Notes under the pieces: generated by a model | What the model was told of the DNA's origin: nothing | The model's database searches: none | Seen by the model: the letters and a program-made list of their open reading frames with translations, nothing else | Translations under genes and position numbers: made by a program | NCBI GenBank assembly: GCA_938010435.1 | Contig: CALLUS010000025.1 | Location: forward strand, 1-64,000 | Direction: 5' to 3' | Source: an uncultured Rhizobiaceae group bacterium | GTDB lineage: Bacteria > Pseudomonadota > Alphaproteobacteria > Rhizobiales > Rhizobiaceae | DNA length: 64,000 nucleotides | Shown here: one piece after another, positions 36,220 through 45,671 of the stretch | Layout: each line of letters opens with the position of its first letter | Position numbering within the stretch: position 1 is the stretch's first letter

Positions 36220-37701
36220 CTATTCGATTGAGGCTGATTGTTCGTCAGCTGGAATTTTAAATATCTGACCGACATAAATCCGGCTGGGATTTCTAATCTG
36301 ATCTCTATTGGCGTTATAGATGGTGGTGTATCGAATACCGCGTCCATAAGTGCGTCGAGAAATACGCCACAAATTGTCACCTGGCTTGATGATGATCGTT
36401 GTGCCGGTCTTCACTGGCACTTGCTTATCTTTAACGCTTGGTTCCGCAGGTTTTCCGGCAATATGTTCCTGAACAACCTCACCTTTCGGGGTTTCCAACT
36501 TGCTGCTTTCGGGCTCAATAGTCCTTGACGGTTTAGGCCGTTCGACAGCAACTTCATTGGTCACCTCTTCTATGGTGTGGATCAGCGGCACTTCTGCCCT
36601 GCTCAGCACTTTCCCGGATTGACTATCAACCACATCAGCTCTCACTTGGTGATTACCCGCTTTTAAGCTGAATTTCCGCGTCAATAAAAACCGATTGTCT
36701 GCCGTACCTCGAGCTACACCAACAGGTTTATTATCAATATAAATGCGAATTGCCGCACCTTTTGGTGCAGCACCTGCGATGTAGATTTTCCCATTTTCAA
36801 GCTCGACAGCTTCAACAACAACATCCGGCTTTGGTTTTATGGTGGATTGTTTCGCTCGAAGCTTGGGAATCACAATTTTCGGCAGCGTTGTTTCCGCTTT
36901 AGCCACGTCTTGTTGTTTTTCAGATTTATCAATCAGTGTTTCTTTAATTGCACCTTCATTGCCTGACTTGAGTTCAGGAATGTCATCATTGATGGGTGGA
37001 ACCGATTTCAAAACACCTTTTTTGATCTGCTGCTTCACATCAAACGGAATTGTTTTAAACGTCGTAGGCTTTACCACAATACGGCTCGGAGCTTCATTGG
37101 GTGACACGATCACCAAAGCATCTTCCCATGCCACAGGAACACGCACGACGCCCGTTTCCATGGAGCTTATCGTTTCTCCGCTGGCAGGCTTCGCCAGAAT
37201 GGTCAGTGCATAATCACCTGGTTTCAACGGCTCTTCGGGTGTCGCGACGAAATCACCAGTTGGCCCTGACGTACTGCTGGCAACAATCGTACCATCTTCA
37301 GTCATAACCTGGATTTCTGAATTGGCGGACGCTCGGCCAGCGATCAAAATCGAACCATCTTCTTCCACTCGCAAAACATCGAATACAGGTGATGTTTTCA
37401 CTGTCGTAGGAATAGCTTGATAATTGAAAATTTCACTCAACTCAGGAATGTCTATTGGTTTTTCAGCGAACGACGTCTTGTCTTCGACAGAGACCGGATA
37501 CGAACTTGGTGCGGGTTCGTCCAAAACAACAGCAGAGTTTTTCGGAGTGTTTGGCTTTTCCACCTTGGCAGATGCACTGCCAGGCAGCAGGCTTTTTTCA
37601 ATAAGATCTGGCTTGATCAAACCGCTATAAGCCACAGTCCCCGCCACAACTCCTGTGGCGACCACCGTCAAAAACCCAGACTTGATCGAACTCATCGTCA
37701 T
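36220..37701 (-). CDS. LysM peptidoglycan-binding protein with Ig-like repeats
   Basis: A 493-residue envelope protein. An N-terminal membrane anchor or uncleaved signal (about 5-28) is followed by a Pro/Lys-rich linker. Two bacterial Ig-like domains follow (about 105-195, with VEEDGSILIAGRASANSEIQV, and about 295-385, with LENGKIYIAGAAPKGAAIRIY), and a C-terminal LysM (about 437-485, TIIIKPGDNLWRISRRTYGRG) that binds cell-wall glycan. The ATG at 37701 follows an ACGGAA box. It is divergent from the LOG gene. Homologues in rhizobia are uncharacterised; a cell-envelope structural role is inferred. Confidence 0.85.
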   Translation of the reverse strand: MTMSSIKSGFLTVVATGVVAGTVAYSGLIKPDLIEKSLLPGSASAKVEKPNTPKNSAVVLDEPAPSSYPVSVEDKTSFAEKPIDIPELSEIFNYQAIPTTVKTSPVFDVLRVEEDGSILIAGRASANSEIQVMTEDGTIVASSTSGPTGDFVATPEEPLKPGDYALTILAKPASGETISSMETGVVRVPVAWEDALVIVSPNEAPSRIVVKPTTFKTIPFDVKQQIKKGVLKSVPPINDDIPELKSGNEGAIKETLIDKSEKQQDVAKAETTLPKIVIPKLRAKQSTIKPKPDVVVEAVELENGKIYIAGAAPKGAAIRIYIDNKPVGVARGTADNRFLLTRKFSLKAGNHQVRADVVDSQSGKVLSRAEVPLIHTIEEVTNEVAVERPKPSRTIEPESSKLETPKGEVVQEHIAGKPAEPSVKDKQVPVKTGTTIIIKPGDNLWRISRRTYGRGIRYTTIYNANRDQIRNPSRIYVGQIFKIPADEQSASIE

Positions 37702-37861
37702 ACTGTTCCGTCCCGACCCTAAACCCAATTGGTCAGTGTTTGTTGGAATATAGGTCCGCTTCCTGCCTTATTCTACCACAATTGACTTGAAAAAGCACCC
37801 TCGCTCTGCTCCTCGCCAAACTTGCATTGACGCAGTCAGACACATTCAAGTAATCAAGTGA

Positions 37862-38437
37862 ATGACACAAGATATTGCAAACTCGATTCGATCCATCTGC
37901 GTTTACTGCGGTTCTTCCGAAGGCTCAGACCCTGCCTATGTTGCACAAGCACAAGCGCTGGGAAAAGCATTGGCAGAAGCCAATATCCGATTGGTCTATG
38001 GCGGCGGCGGTATTGGCCTTATGGGCGCAATTGCCAAAACCACCCTTGCCCACGGCGGCTCAGTGCTCGGCATTATTCCTGAATTCTTGAAACAGCATGA
38101 ACGTGTGGTGGCCGCCGGCGACCTTGAAGGCTGCGACCTGCAAATTGTGCCCGATATGCACACACGCAAACGCATCATGTTTGAGGAAGCCGACGCATTC
38201 GTTGCCATGCCCGGTGGTGTGGGTACGTTGGAAGAGCTTGTGGAAATCATGACATGGGCACAATTGGGCCGTCACACCAAACCAATCGCGTTGATGAACA
38301 CCAACGGATTCTGGAACTCCTTCTCATCCCTACTCGCTGAAATGAGCACAACCGGATTCATTCACAACCCAGAACGCATCAAACCGATGATGATCGATCA
38401 AGCAGAAGACATCGTTCCTGCACTGTTGGGTTCCTAA
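37862..38437 (+). CDS. LOG-family nucleoside monophosphate phosphoribohydrolase
   Basis: A 191-residue Rossmann-like protein of the LOG (lonely guy) / TIGR00730 family, which removes ribose 5-phosphate from nucleoside 5'-monophosphates such as cytokinin ribotides or AMP. Both family motifs are present: GGGGIGLMGAIA near residue 43 and PGGVGTLEELVE near residue 117. In bacteria the physiological substrate is usually not known. It is divergent from the LysM gene, and its stop overlaps that of rarD on the opposite strand. Confidence 0.92.
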   Translation: MTQDIANSIRSICVYCGSSEGSDPAYVAQAQALGKALAEANIRLVYGGGGIGLMGAIAKTTLAHGGSVLGIIPEFLKQHERVVAAGDLEGCDLQIVPDMHTRKRIMFEEADAFVAMPGGVGTLEELVEIMTWAQLGRHTKPIALMNTNGFWNSFSSLLAEMSTTGFIHNPERIKPMMIDQAEDIVPALLGS

Positions 38438-39360
38438 GTCTTCTTAAACAAGCTGATTGAATAGATCGCCAGTGCGAACCAAACCAATGCAAATGTTCCC
38501 AGTTGGATGATATCGAGTTCTTCGCCCAATAGAGTGAAGGCGACGACGAAGATAAGTGTGGGTCCGATGTAACCCATCAATCCAATCGTCGAGAACCGAA
38601 GTGCTTTTGCGCCGAATGCGTAAAGGATGAGCGGCACGGCCGTGACAGGTCCACAGCCCATAAGCCAGAGTGTGTCTTCCGTGTTTGTGAACAAATGCCC
38701 TGTTCCCTGCCACGCCAGATAAGTCACATAGGCCAAAGCAATTGGCAGCAGAATTAGGACCTCAAGCAAAAATCCCTGTGTAGGGCCCACGGGTTGGGTC
38801 TTTCGAAAATATCCATAGATCGCAAAGCTAACCGCCAATACGAGACCGATGAGCGGGAACTCTCCGCCAATAACCGTGCGGATAACAACGGCTACCGCCG
38901 CGATAGCGACAGCAATCACCTGCAAACGGCTCATGGTTTCGCCCAACAACACGGCGCCCATGAGCACGACTATCAAAGGTGTGAAATAATACCCAAGCGC
39001 GGCTTGCGATGCGAGGTTTTGTCCGACGGCATAAATGTAGATACCCCAATTGCAGGCAATCAACGTGGCGGTAAGCGCCATCATGCCAACCACATTTTTG
39101 TTGGCAAAAAGTTGTGGAATTTCACCCAACCGTTTTTGAAGCGCCATTATTCCAATGGCAAAGGGAACGGCCCAGATCACACGATGGGCCAAGAGTTCAG
39201 TGGGCCAAATGTGTTTCGTCGCTGCAAAATACAAAGGCAAAAAACCCCAGAGCACAAAGGCACACGTAGCCATAACGGCACCCGTTGCAGGGGTTAAATT
39301 TGTATTGGCTCTGGCTTGTGGAATGGGCCGTGCGGGCGGCACCGATGGTTGATTACTCAC
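38434..39360 (-). CDS. rarD: RarD-type EamA permease
   Basis: A 308-residue inner-membrane protein with ten hydrophobic segments and the RarD N-terminal signature GAVMATCAFVLWGFLPLYFAATKHI and W..ELLAHRVIWAVPF. RarD is annotated as a chloramphenicol-sensitive permease, but its natural substrate is unknown. A GTG at 39360 is chosen as start; it overlaps the end of the citramalate synthase gene by eight bases. Conventional naming only; function is not established by context. Confidence 0.86.
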   Translation of the reverse strand: MSNQPSVPPARPIPQARANTNLTPATGAVMATCAFVLWGFLPLYFAATKHIWPTELLAHRVIWAVPFAIGIMALQKRLGEIPQLFANKNVVGMMALTATLIACNWGIYIYAVGQNLASQAALGYYFTPLIVVLMGAVLLGETMSRLQVIAVAIAAVAVVIRTVIGGEFPLIGLVLAVSFAIYGYFRKTQPVGPTQGFLLEVLILLPIALAYVTYLAWQGTGHLFTNTEDTLWLMGCGPVTAVPLILYAFGAKALRFSTIGLMGYIGPTLIFVVAFTLLGEELDIIQLGTFALVWFALAIYSISLFKKT

Positions 39361-40951
39361 CCACAGCACCACTCTTTACCAACTTGTAATTCAAACTGTC
39401 CACGAGAGCTTGGAACGACGCGTCTATGATGTTGTCAGACACACCAACCGTCCACCAGCGTTCGCCGCTTTTATCGGTGCTTTCAATCAACACCCGTGTG
39501 ATCGCCGCCGTGCCGCCATTCAAAATACGCACTTTGAAATCTACGAGCTCTAGACCGTCGATTTCAGATTGGTATTTGCCAAGGTCGGTGCGCAACGCTT
39601 TGTCGAGCGCGTTGACGGGACCATTACCTTCGGCCACGGACATCAAACGTTCGCCCTCCACTTGCAGTTTCACCACCGCCTCGGACACCGAAACTATATC
39701 ACCCACTGCATTAAAACGACGCTCTACCGTTGTGCGGAAGCTCTCCACTTTGAAAAACTGCGGCACCCTGCCCAGCGTGCGCCGTGCCAAGAGTTCGAAA
39801 CTCGCCTCGGCGGCCTCATAGGCATACCCCTGCGCCTCGCGTTCTTTCACGACTGAGATCAATGTGTCGAGCTTAGGATTTGACTTTTCAACATCAATAC
39901 CACGCCGCGCCAACTGATCCATGAAATTGGATTTGCCACCTTGGTCGGACACCATGAGATTGCGTTTATTGCCAACACTTTCTGGCTCCACATGTTCATA
40001 GGTCGACGGATCTTTCATCAACGCAGACGCATGAATACCAGCCTTTGTGGCAAACGCAGAAGACCCTGCATAGGGCGCTTGACTGTGGGGCGCGCGGTTC
40101 AACAATTCATCGAACGTGCGTGACAGACGTGTAATGCCTTTCAGCTTTTCAGCGTCAATTCCAATCTCGTATTTATTGGCGAAATAGGGTTTCAGCGCCA
40201 ATGTGGGAATGAGGCTGATTAGATTTGCATTGCCACAACGCTCACCGATGCCGTTGATCGTTCCCTGAATTTGGCGCGCGCCACCCTCAATTGCAGCCAA
40301 TGAATTAGCCACCGCTTGGTCTGTGTCGTTGTGAGCATGAATGCCCACATGTTCACCGGGAATGTGTTTGCAAACGTCTTCAACGACTGCGCGGATTTCA
40401 GAAGGTTGCGAACCACCATTGGTGTCGCACAAAACGACCCAGCGTGCGCCGTTTTCATAAGCAGCTTTTGCGCAAGCCAATGCGTATTCTGGATTTGCTT
40501 TGTAACCATCGAAGAAATGCTCACAGTCGACGAGCGCTTCTTTGCCCGCTTCCACGGCAGCTTTTACAGACACTTCAATGCCTTCGAGGTTTTCTTCGTT
40601 GGTGCAACCCAAAGCCACGCGCACATGCAAATCCCAAGCTTTCGCCACATAACAGATAGCGGATGCCGAGGATGCCAGTAAACCAGCCAAACCGGGGTCG
40701 TTTGAGACAGAGACCCCTGCCCGTTTCGTCATGCCAAATGCGGTGAATGTCGCGTGTTTTGTGCGTGGTACGCTAAAAAATTCAGTATCCGTCGGGTTCG
40801 CACCGGGATAACCACCTTCGATATAATCGATGCCGAACTCATCCAACATTTTCGAGATGACAATTTTGTCTTCAACCGAAAAATCCACCCCCGGCGTCTG
40901 CGCGCCATCGCGGAGTGTCGTGTCGAACAATGTGATACGGGATTTGGTCAT
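39353..40951 (-). CDS. cimA: Citramalate synthase
   Basis: Condenses pyruvate and acetyl-CoA to (R)-citramalate, the entry to threonine-independent isoleucine synthesis. The 532-residue protein has the HMGL-like catalytic start LFDTTLRDGAQTPGVDFS, metal ligands in GIHAHNDTDQAVANS near residue 206 and NGIGERCGNANL. The C-terminal LeuA regulatory domain (about 405-525) includes GNGPVNALDKALR. The length and the TIGR00977-like organisation favour citramalate synthase over 2-isopropylmalate synthase. The ATG at 40951 follows an AAAGG box. Confidence 0.92.
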   Translation of the reverse strand: MTKSRITLFDTTLRDGAQTPGVDFSVEDKIVISKMLDEFGIDYIEGGYPGANPTDTEFFSVPRTKHATFTAFGMTKRAGVSVSNDPGLAGLLASSASAICYVAKAWDLHVRVALGCTNEENLEGIEVSVKAAVEAGKEALVDCEHFFDGYKANPEYALACAKAAYENGARWVVLCDTNGGSQPSEIRAVVEDVCKHIPGEHVGIHAHNDTDQAVANSLAAIEGGARQIQGTINGIGERCGNANLISLIPTLALKPYFANKYEIGIDAEKLKGITRLSRTFDELLNRAPHSQAPYAGSSAFATKAGIHASALMKDPSTYEHVEPESVGNKRNLMVSDQGGKSNFMDQLARRGIDVEKSNPKLDTLISVVKEREAQGYAYEAAEASFELLARRTLGRVPQFFKVESFRTTVERRFNAVGDIVSVSEAVVKLQVEGERLMSVAEGNGPVNALDKALRTDLGKYQSEIDGLELVDFKVRILNGGTAAITRVLIESTDKSGERWWTVGVSDNIIDASFQALVDSLNYKLVKSGAVGE

Positions 40952-40968
40952 TGGAACGTGACACCTTT

Positions 40969-41325
40969 TTAATTCAAGGTCGCTATTATGCGGTCGCACA
41001 CAGCGTATATTTGGTTGTGAACATCTGAATTACGAATCCGCAAAACCTGCCACCCTTGGCTATGGAGAAATGCAGAACGGTTTTGATCATATGCAATTTG
41101 AGCATCATGCGTGTGGCTTGAGCCATCGAGTTCGACAATCAACCTGTGTTCAGGACATGCGAAATCGACGATGTAGTTTTTGATAGGATATTGTCTTCGA
41201 AACCCCAATCCCATCAATCGATGAGCTCTCAACATTTGCCACAGTTTCGCTTCAGCAGGCGTTTGCTCATGACGCATGGCTTTGGCTCGCGAGCGCATGA
41301 CTGGCTCCACCTTCGCACGAGTCAT
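40969..41325 (-). CDS. DUF559 endonuclease-like protein
   Basis: A 118-residue protein of the DUF559 family, related to Vsr-type and restriction endonuclease folds. Typical motifs are MRHEQTPAEAKLWQMLRAHRL, FRRQYPIKNYIVDFACPEHRLIVELDGSSH (with the PD-(D/E)XK-like acidic residues) and LRIRNSDV. The biological role is unknown. GAGGTG precedes the ATG. It lies 17 bases upstream of citramalate synthase on the same strand and directly beside a pair of palindromic repeats. Confidence 0.88.
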   Translation of the reverse strand: MTRAKVEPVMRSRAKAMRHEQTPAEAKLWQMLRAHRLMGLGFRRQYPIKNYIVDFACPEHRLIVELDGSSHTHDAQIAYDQNRSAFLHSQGWQVLRIRNSDVHNQIYAVCDRIIATLN

Positions 41326-41347
41326 AAGACCACCTCAAAAGCGGAGA

Positions 41348-41438
41348 GATCAAAACTTGCTCCCATTCTCCCCACTGGTGGGGGAGATGTCAGTTCGTCA
41401 TCAGACGAAATGACAGAGGGGGGGAATGAGTTTTGATC
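41348..41438. repeat. Palindromic intergenic repeat, copy 1
   Basis: GATCAAAACT and AGTTTTGATC form the outer arms of a 91-base imperfect hairpin. Its core reads CTCCCC...GGGGGAGATGTC...GACAGAGGGGGGG (41368-41424). The same core occurs inverted at 41471-41516. GC-rich repeats of this look are scattered through Hyphomicrobiales genomes. Confidence 0.75.
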
Positions 41439-41470
41439 GCATGCACTTGAGCTCGAGGCGAAGACCGCAG

Positions 41471-41516
41471 CCCCCCCTCTGTCGGTTGCACCGACATCTC
41501 CCCCACAAGGGGGGAG
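41471..41516. repeat. Palindromic intergenic repeat, copy 2 (inverted)
   Basis: The reverse complement shows CTCCCCCCTTGTGGGGGAG, then ATGTCGGTGCAACCGACAGAGGGGGGG, the same organisation as copy 1 in opposite orientation: a CTCCCC/GGGGAG hairpin, then GTCGGT/ACCGAC. It lies 20 bases from the cysS stop, so it may also act as a transcript end for cysS. Confidence 0.75.
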
Positions 41517-41536
41517 AAAAAGTGCGCGGAGTGTCG

Positions 41537-42976
41537 TCACCGCTTCACCTCCCAAGTGGTAATGCGTTCGCCTGTTTCCGGGTCTTTGCCGTCTTTGAGT
41601 TGAATGCCCTGTTTCAAAAGCTCATCACGAATGCGATCTGCTTCGGCCCAGTCTTTATCGGCGATGAATACGAGGCGTTGGTCAACTTGTTGTTGATGCT
41701 CAGTCTCAATATCGTTTGACCTCGCACCAAAACCTAAAAAACTCAAAATTGCAGCATTGTGACCGGCTGAAGTATTTGGATGGTTTAAAGATTGAACGAC
41801 AGCGGGGGTATCAAGATCGTTCATCAAGAGTGCTTCTTCCACTAGTGTTGCAACCTTTGAACTAGAAACGTTTTCAAAATCTGCCATTCTGTGAGACTTA
41901 TCGAGAATATTCTCCGCTTCTTCCAACCGCTTCACCGTGAAATCAATCGGCTCTCTATAGTGCGTCATCAGCATGGCTAAACGCACGACTTCGCCGGGCC
42001 ATTTGCGGCCGCCGACTTTGGTTGTTTCCAGCACGTCGTGAACCGTATGGAAATTCCCGTCAGACTTGCTCATCTTTTTGCCTTCGACTTGCAAAAAGCC
42101 GTTGTGCATCCAGATGTTCGCCATTTTGTCTGTGCCGTGGCAGCAGCGGGATTGGGCGATTTCGTTTTCGTGGTGGGGGAAGATCAAATCCAGTCCGCCG
42201 CCGTGAATGTCGAATGTTTCACCCAAATAGGCTTCGCTCATGGCAGAGCATTCGATGTGCCAGCCTGGGCGACCGTGGATGGTTTCACCATTAAAAATAC
42301 CGTCCCAACCCGGTTCGCTTGCGTTGCTTTCTTTCCAAAGCACGAAATCGCCAGCGTTTTCCTTGTGGCCTTCAACAGCAATGCGCGCACCTGCTTGTTG
42401 GTCTTCCAATTTGCGGTTGGACAGTTTGCCGTAATCTTCCATAGAGTTGACGCGGAACAGAACTTCCCTGCCCTGTAATCCTTTAGCAATGTAGGCATGT
42501 CCTTTGTCCAACAGGGTCTGGATCATGCCATTCATATCGGATTTTCCGTCTTCGCGGGGCAAAACAAATTCAGTCGCACGAGGTTGGTGCGATGGCTCTA
42601 AACATCCCAGCGCCTTCATATCTGACTGATATTGCGCTGCCGTCTTTTCTGTTACTTCACGAATGGCCTCGTTGAGGCTCATCGTGCCAGCCGAAATGGC
42701 GTCACCATGGGTTTCCAAGGCGCGCTGATTTATCTTGTCGTCCACATCGGTGATGTTGCGCACGTAAGTGACTTTGTTTTCGCCATAGATATGACGCAGC
42801 AGACGGAACAAGACATCAAACACAATGACAGGACGTGCATTGCCGATATGGGCGTAATCATAAACCGTTGGTCCGCACACATACATGCGCACATTTTCCG
42901 CATCGATGGGTTCGAACGGCTCTTTAGTGCGTGTGAGCGTGTTGTACAGTGTCAGTTGGGGCAAAGGGTCAGCCAC
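41537..42976 (-). CDS. cysS: Cysteine-tRNA ligase
   Basis: Charges tRNA-Cys. The 479-residue class I synthetase shows the zinc/active-site Cys and HIGH motif in [18 protein letters not shown] near residue 30, [13 protein letters not shown] near 225, [11 protein letters not shown] near 255 and KKMSKSDGN near 285. The GTG at 42976 gives a family-like N-terminus and has ACGGAA upstream. A second GTG at 43012, preceded by AGGAAA, would add 12 residues, and I cannot exclude it. Confidence 0.95.
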   Translation of the reverse strand: MADPLPQLTLYNTLTRTKEPFEPIDAENVRMYVCGPTVYDYAHIGNARPVIVFDVLFRLLRHIYGENKVTYVRNITDVDDKINQRALETHGDAISAGTMSLNEAIREVTEKTAAQYQSDMKALGCLEPSHQPRATEFVLPREDGKSDMNGMIQTLLDKGHAYIAKGLQGREVLFRVNSMEDYGKLSNRKLEDQQAGARIAVEGHKENAGDFVLWKESNASEPGWDGIFNGETIHGRPGWHIECSAMSEAYLGETFDIHGGGLDLIFPHHENEIAQSRCCHGTDKMANIWMHNGFLQVEGKKMSKSDGNFHTVHDVLETTKVGGRKWPGEVVRLAMLMTHYREPIDFTVKRLEEAENILDKSHRMADFENVSSSKVATLVEEALLMNDLDTPAVVQSLNHPNTSAGHNAAILSFLGFGARSNDIETEHQQQVDQRLVFIADKDWAEADRIRDELLKQGIQLKDGKDPETGERITTWEVKR

Positions 42977-43108
42977 GTCGTGTTCCGTTTTGTTTGGCGT
43001 GCAAATGCACACAAGTTTTCCTGCTGGTCAGGCGTTCAAAACAATTTTGGGAAAGACGTGAACAACCGGACCAGCGAATGTGCTAGCGAATAATAATCAA
43101 ACAAATGC

Positions 43109-43129
43109 AAATCGCTTTAGCAGCGATCC
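43109..43129 (-). terminator. Weak hairpin after the LysE-type gene
   Basis: ATCGCT and AGCGAT enclose a 5-base loop, followed on the minus strand by a T-rich TTTGCATTTG. It lies in the 229-base gap between the LysE-type exporter and cysS and could be a weak terminator. The rest of the gap holds no gene. Confidence 0.3.
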
Positions 43130-43205
43130 GGCTTATCGATATGTTTGTCCAAATGTTCATGCTTCCCTTATCCACCGAGTTCAACTTTTGGTCAAGTCGC
43201 ATTCG

Positions 43206-43823
43206 CTACCCCAGAGCACGCAGAAAGAGTGAGATGGAAAGAAGTGCCATAATTGCAGCAATGATGAGATCGAGTATGCGCCACGCCAAAGGCTTTTGAA
43301 ACAGTGGCACCAACCAACGCGCGCCATACCCCAGCGAAAAGAACCAGACGAAGGATGCAGTCATAGCGCCAATAGCGAATACCAATCTGCTTACACCTTC
43401 ATATTGCCCGGATATGCCACCCACCAGAACAACTGTATCGAGATAAACGTGAGGATTGAGGAATGTGAAAGCGAAGAGGATGGCCAGCGCGCGCTTTAAA
43501 TCCGTTTTTCCTTCTGATGCAGGGTCAAGCTGTGAACTTGAAAACGCGCGGCGCAGAGCCGTGAGCGCATAGATTGCCAGGAAGATCGCTCCGCCAATGG
43601 TGACAATCCACAACAGGGTTTCGTTGGACTGCACCAGCGTGCCCATGCCTGCAACGCCCAGCGCAATAAGCGCAGCATCACAAATCGCAGCGATGAGGCA
43701 AAGAACAAAAACGTTCTGGCGCAACAAACCTTGGCGCAAGATGAATGCATTTTGCGCGCCGATGGCCACAATCAATCCTCCACCCAAGGCGAAGCCTTCC
43801 AATGCGGGCAAAAACTCACTCAT
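43206..43823 (-). CDS. LysE/ArgO-family amino-acid exporter
   Basis: A 205-residue inner-membrane exporter with six hydrophobic segments. The N-terminal GFALGGGLIVAIGAQNAFILRQGLLR and the TFLNPHVYLDTVVLVGG motif near residue 118 are characteristic of LysE/ArgO, which export basic amino acids. It starts three bases after the SRAP stop, so both are likely co-transcribed. No LysG-type regulator is adjacent. Confidence 0.92.
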   Translation of the reverse strand: MSEFLPALEGFALGGGLIVAIGAQNAFILRQGLLRQNVFVLCLIAAICDAALIALGVAGMGTLVQSNETLLWIVTIGGAIFLAIYALTALRRAFSSSQLDPASEGKTDLKRALAILFAFTFLNPHVYLDTVVLVGGISGQYEGVSRLVFAIGAMTASFVWFFSLGYGARWLVPLFQKPLAWRILDLIIAAIMALLSISLFLRALG

Positions 43824-43826
43824 GGA

Positions 43827-44570
43827 TCAAAACATCGACAGTTGCCCATCGTCCTTCTTTTTGATGGGCTGAGGCTCAGTAGGCAATTCAACGGGTGTTT
43901 GAATGTCCGCACCGGTGTTCGTTACTTTATTCACTGCATCACTGATGGGAATACACTCGAAATAATCGTCGTCCACTGGAACCATCAAATCCGCCACATC
44001 GCGCGGTTCTTGTGTTCGACAATCCAACCAACGGTCAAAATCTTCAGGCTTTATCACCAACGGTAGGCGGTGATGAATCTTCGCAAAGCTTTCATTCGTG
44101 TCCGTGGAAATCACGCAACCCGTGTCAATCTCGCTGCCATTGGGATCACTGTAAGTTTCCATCAAGCCGCCAAACGCAACAATACCCCCATTCTTTGGAC
44201 GCACCCAATACGGCTGGCTTTTTTGACCTTTTCCAAAGCGCTGCCATTCATAAAACCCACTGGCGGGCACCAATGTTCTGCGGTGGCGAATGGCTGTTTT
44301 GAACGATGGCTTCTCCATCACCGTTTCAGCACGTGCGTTGATGAGAAGCGTAAATTCCTTGGGGTCTTTCACCCAAGCAGGCACTAAGCCCCATCGAACA
44401 AGGGAAGCTTCCCGCTGATTGTTGATACTTGTGTTGACCATCAAAAGCGGTTGCGTTGGTGCGATGTTGAAACGTGGTGGCATTTCGGGAACCATGTGAA
44501 CTGGCTTCACCAATTGGAAACAACCGAACAATTCTTCCCAAGGCACATCAAGGCCAATTCTACCGCACAT
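43827..44570 (-). CDS. SOS response-associated peptidase (SRAP/HMCES/YedK)
   Basis: A 247-residue SRAP protein that forms a covalent thiazolidine link with abasic sites in single-stranded DNA, protecting them. The catalytic Cys is residue 2 (MCGRIGL). LINARAETV near residue 93, PASGFYEWQ with the active Glu near 120 and IHHRLPLVI with the active His near 175 complete the site. The C-terminal 40 residues are a proline- and lysine-containing tail. It is divergent from a Nudix gene. Confidence 0.94.
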   Translation of the reverse strand: MCGRIGLDVPWEELFGCFQLVKPVHMVPEMPPRFNIAPTQPLLMVNTSINNQREASLVRWGLVPAWVKDPKEFTLLINARAETVMEKPSFKTAIRHRRTLVPASGFYEWQRFGKGQKSQPYWVRPKNGGIVAFGGLMETYSDPNGSEIDTGCVISTDTNESFAKIHHRLPLVIKPEDFDRWLDCRTQEPRDVADLMVPVDDDYFECIPISDAVNKVTNTGADIQTPVELPTEPQPIKKKDDGQLSMF

Positions 44571-44641
44571 CGCTCAGCCCTTTCATCTGCGTTTCACATT
44601 CCCCTCTTGGCAATAACGCCTTTCACGCGCTATGCGAAGCC

Positions 44642-45106
44642 ATGTCGTCACGCAAATATCCTTCATCCCCGCTTCTCGCAGCTTGCACAGCCATTTGGCA
44701 TGAGAATCGCATTCTATTGGCCCTGCGGGACCGCAAACCCAACGAGGGCACGTGGGCCATGCCGGGTGGCATGGTTGAAGTGGGCGAAACTTTAAAACAA
44801 GCAGCCATTCGCGAGGTGAAAGAAGAAACCGCACTTACGGTTTCAGACTTGGTTTTCATCAGAAACCACGAAATCATCATGCACGATGCAATTGGAAAAG
44901 CAGAGATTCACTATGTCTTGGCCATGTTTGCAGCCAAGGGTGTTTCTGGTGATGCGGTTGCCGGTGATGATGCGGCGGACGTGCGTTGGTTTACAATGAA
45001 CGAGTTGCAAACCGTACCTCTCACCGGAAATACATTGCAGTTTGCATCTGAAAGCCGGCAACTTCTTTCCACCACAACAGACGGCAGGATTTTTCCCACG
45101 TGCTAA
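44642..45106 (+). CDS. Nudix hydrolase
   Basis: A 154-residue Nudix protein that probably hydrolyses a nucleoside diphosphate derivative. The Nudix box reads GGMVEVGETLKQAAIREVKE, then ETAL (about 41-64). The metal-binding REVKEE core is intact, but the usual Gly after EE-x is Ala. The ATG at 44642 gives a normal-length protein; upstream codons in frame overlap the SRAP gene antisense. A TIGR02301 gene follows 43 bases later. Confidence 0.9.
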   Translation: MSSRKYPSSPLLAACTAIWHENRILLALRDRKPNEGTWAMPGGMVEVGETLKQAAIREVKEETALTVSDLVFIRNHEIIMHDAIGKAEIHYVLAMFAAKGVSGDAVAGDDAADVRWFTMNELQTVPLTGNTLQFASESRQLLSTTTDGRIFPTC

Positions 45107-45149
45107 ATTCGCGCTTTTCAGCAATTGCGAACTGAACTATGACACTGCA

Positions 45150-45566
45150 ATGCATCGCTTATATCTTATAATAATCATCTTGTTTTCCATGTTGCAGTTG
45201 GCAATTGCACAAGAAACACCTGCCGCGCCAACCGTAGAAATTGTGCCGCAAGTTGAAGATATTGTTGCACCCTATGACGACAAACTGCTGCGTATTGCAG
45301 AAGTGTTGGGCTCTATCCACGTGCTGCGCGATCTTTGTGGTGCTAAAGAAGGCAATAAATGGCGCGATGTTATGAGCGAGTTGATCGTTTCAGAAGAGCC
45401 AGGCCCACGGCGCAAAGCACGCATGATTGCGCGCTTCAATCGCGGTTATACGGCTTTCAATCAATCCTATTCCAACTGCACCCCCTCAGCTCTCACCGCC
45501 GCAGAACGCTATCGTCTTGAAGCGATTAGATTGAGCGAACAAATTTCTTCACGCTATGGTCGTTAA
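45150..45566 (+). CDS. TIGR02301-family secreted protein
   Basis: A 138-residue protein with a Sec signal (residues 1-20, cleavage after AIA), then a proline-rich linker and a conserved helical domain. That domain contains LRIAEVLGSIHVLRDLC and RFNRGYTAFNQSYSNCTPSALTAAERY, with two Cys residues (about 64 and 111) that could pair. The family is restricted largely to Hyphomicrobiales and has no known function. The ATG at 45150 is preferred because it directly begins the signal peptide. Confidence 0.85.
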   Translation: MHRLYLIIIILFSMLQLAIAQETPAAPTVEIVPQVEDIVAPYDDKLLRIAEVLGSIHVLRDLCGAKEGNKWRDVMSELIVSEEPGPRRKARMIARFNRGYTAFNQSYSNCTPSALTAAERYRLEAIRLSEQISSRYGR

Positions 45567-45671
45567 CCTTGCAAACACGCAATTTTAAAAGACTGTTTTC
45601 AATCGCACGTCAGCCGTCTAAGTTCTTAACAAGACGTGAAGAGGCAAAGACCTTCAAGTGACGGGCGATAC

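Noticed and set aside
41322-41555. Minus-strand open frame of 77 codons over the palindromic repeats
   Set aside because: It is a translation of the GC-rich repeat itself (Pro/Gly/Ser runs) and overlaps cysS. Such frames are common artefacts of these elements.
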